Positions 63,636 to 64,000 of a stretch of 64,000 nt of DNA are shown here, one piece after another; the stretch's first letter is position 1, and every line of letters begins with the position of its first letter. The stretch spans positions 372,001-436,000 of the forward strand of contig JAWKXO010000001.1 of assembly GCA_041396985.1 (NCBI GenBank). The letters are read 5' to 3'. Position numbers and translations under genes: made by a program. Below the pieces are notes generated by a model. That model searched no databases, was not told the origin of the DNA, and saw only the letters and a program-made list of their open reading frames with translations. This stretch comes from Emcibacteraceae bacterium. Its GTDB lineage: Bacteria > Pseudomonadota > Alphaproteobacteria > Sphingomonadales > Emcibacteraceae.

Positions 63636-64000
63636 TTTCTGGTCATCCTAGTCAGATTGACGGTTGTTACCGGGCCCGTTTCCTTGCCGGTATATTGTTT
63701 TGATGCCTTTCTCGCTGAAACACGTATGATTTCCTTAATGATATCATCATCAACCAGATGTGACTTCTGAGCCCGCTCAAGCGCCCGATGAATTTTATCA
63801 TCGATAAATTTTTCAAGTTTATTTCCCCCTTCATCCGGCAGTCCAATGGGGGTAATTTCAAGCGGCGCCAGTAATGATCCATCCATTTCAAGCACCGCAT
63901 GAACAACCAGCGCACCATTAAATAAAACCCGCCGCCGTTCTATGATAGCCATATCATCATCCCTGATCAATATTCTGCCATCAAGTGCCAATCTGCCTGA
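63632..64000 (-). CDS. rnj: Ribonuclease J, C-terminal part
   Basis: The frame is open to the window edge, so only about 122 C-terminal residues are visible. SGRLALDGRILI, then ERRRVLFNGALVVHAVLE, and a helical KIHRALERAQK region fit the C-terminal domain of RNase J. The metallo-beta-lactamase and beta-CASP domains lie outside. RNase J degrades RNA from the 5' end and complements RNase E found elsewhere in this window. Neighbours mce and DUF1467 support the call. Confidence 0.85.
   Translation of the reverse strand, partial: SGRLALDGRILIRDDDMAIIERRRVLFNGALVVHAVLEMDGSLLAPLEITPIGLPDEGGNKLEKFIDDKIHRALERAQKSHLVDDDIIKEIIRVSARKASKQYTGKETGPVTTVNLTRMTRK

Noticed and set aside
1..64000. tRNA genes, CRISPR arrays, insertion sequences, phage genes or toxin-antitoxin pairs
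   Set aside because: I looked for typical motifs, spaced repeats and transposase or recombinase signatures and saw none; a covariance-model tRNA scan would be decisive.

Overview
The window is a compact, housekeeping-rich piece of an alphaproteobacterial chromosome. This rests on several conserved alphaproteobacterial gene neighbourhoods: AsmA-like/glnE/bcp/DUF455/M23/bactofilin; rne facing amidase/PBP1A/prfB; trxB followed by a LysR gene; rnj/mce/DUF1467/proS/lolC/lolD/dnaE; and rpsB/tsf/pyrH/frr/uppS/cdsA/dxr/rseP/bamA/skp/fabZ. The short prolyl-tRNA synthetase and the RNase E with a long charged insertion in its S1 domain fit the same class. The DNA looks moderately AT-rich, genes are tightly packed, and several use TTG starts. 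I cannot name a genus. No tRNA, rRNA, insertion sequence, prophage or CRISPR array was recognised.

Layout. 1-4175: a truncated esterase, a YbfF-like hydrolase, two tandem cysteine desulfurases and a third small hydrolase. 4172-7740: anmK, tyrS and a Tat-exported S66 LD-carboxypeptidase. 7743-17216: the AsmA-like giant, glnE, bcp, DUF455, an M23 endopeptidase and a bactofilin. 17215-25500: prfB (with a programmed frameshift), PBP1A and an amidase on the minus strand, facing rne across a 511-base leader region. 25561-29829: M48 metalloprotease, DsbA-like protein, trxB and a LysR regulator. 29928-30102: an unannotated intergenic segment that looks like a small RNA gene. 30101-37674: HAD phosphatase, aspartate aminotransferase, uvrB, a frameshifted M20 peptidase and a Tat-signal-bearing thiamine-diphosphate enzyme. 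37671-42841: comEC, gltX and gltA. 42840-54146: gloA, fabZ, skp, bamA, rseP, dxr, cdsA, uppS, frr, pyrH, tsf and rpsB, all on the minus strand. 54180-64000: NUDIX, dnaE, DUF1761, lolD, lolC, proS, a secreted unknown, DUF1467, mce and the end of rnj.

How the genes work together. Much of the window concerns the cell envelope: outer-membrane protein assembly (bamA, skp, rseP), lipoprotein release (lolCD), peptidoglycan synthesis and turnover (PBP1A, AmiC, M23, LD-carboxypeptidase, AnmK, bactofilin), isoprenoid and phospholipid precursors (dxr, uppS, cdsA) and periplasmic protein quality and disulfide chemistry (M48, DsbA-like). The rest is mostly translation and RNA turnover.

The most striking absence is that lpxD, lpxA, lpxI and lpxB, which usually flank fabZ between bamA/skp and gltA in this class, are all missing, and a strong terminator sits where lpxD would begin. 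The best candidates for something undescribed are that missing lipid A block, a putative C-rich-loop small RNA at 29937-30102, a structured rpsB leader with partly exclusive stems, and the exported thiamine-diphosphate enzyme beside a frameshifted exported peptidase.
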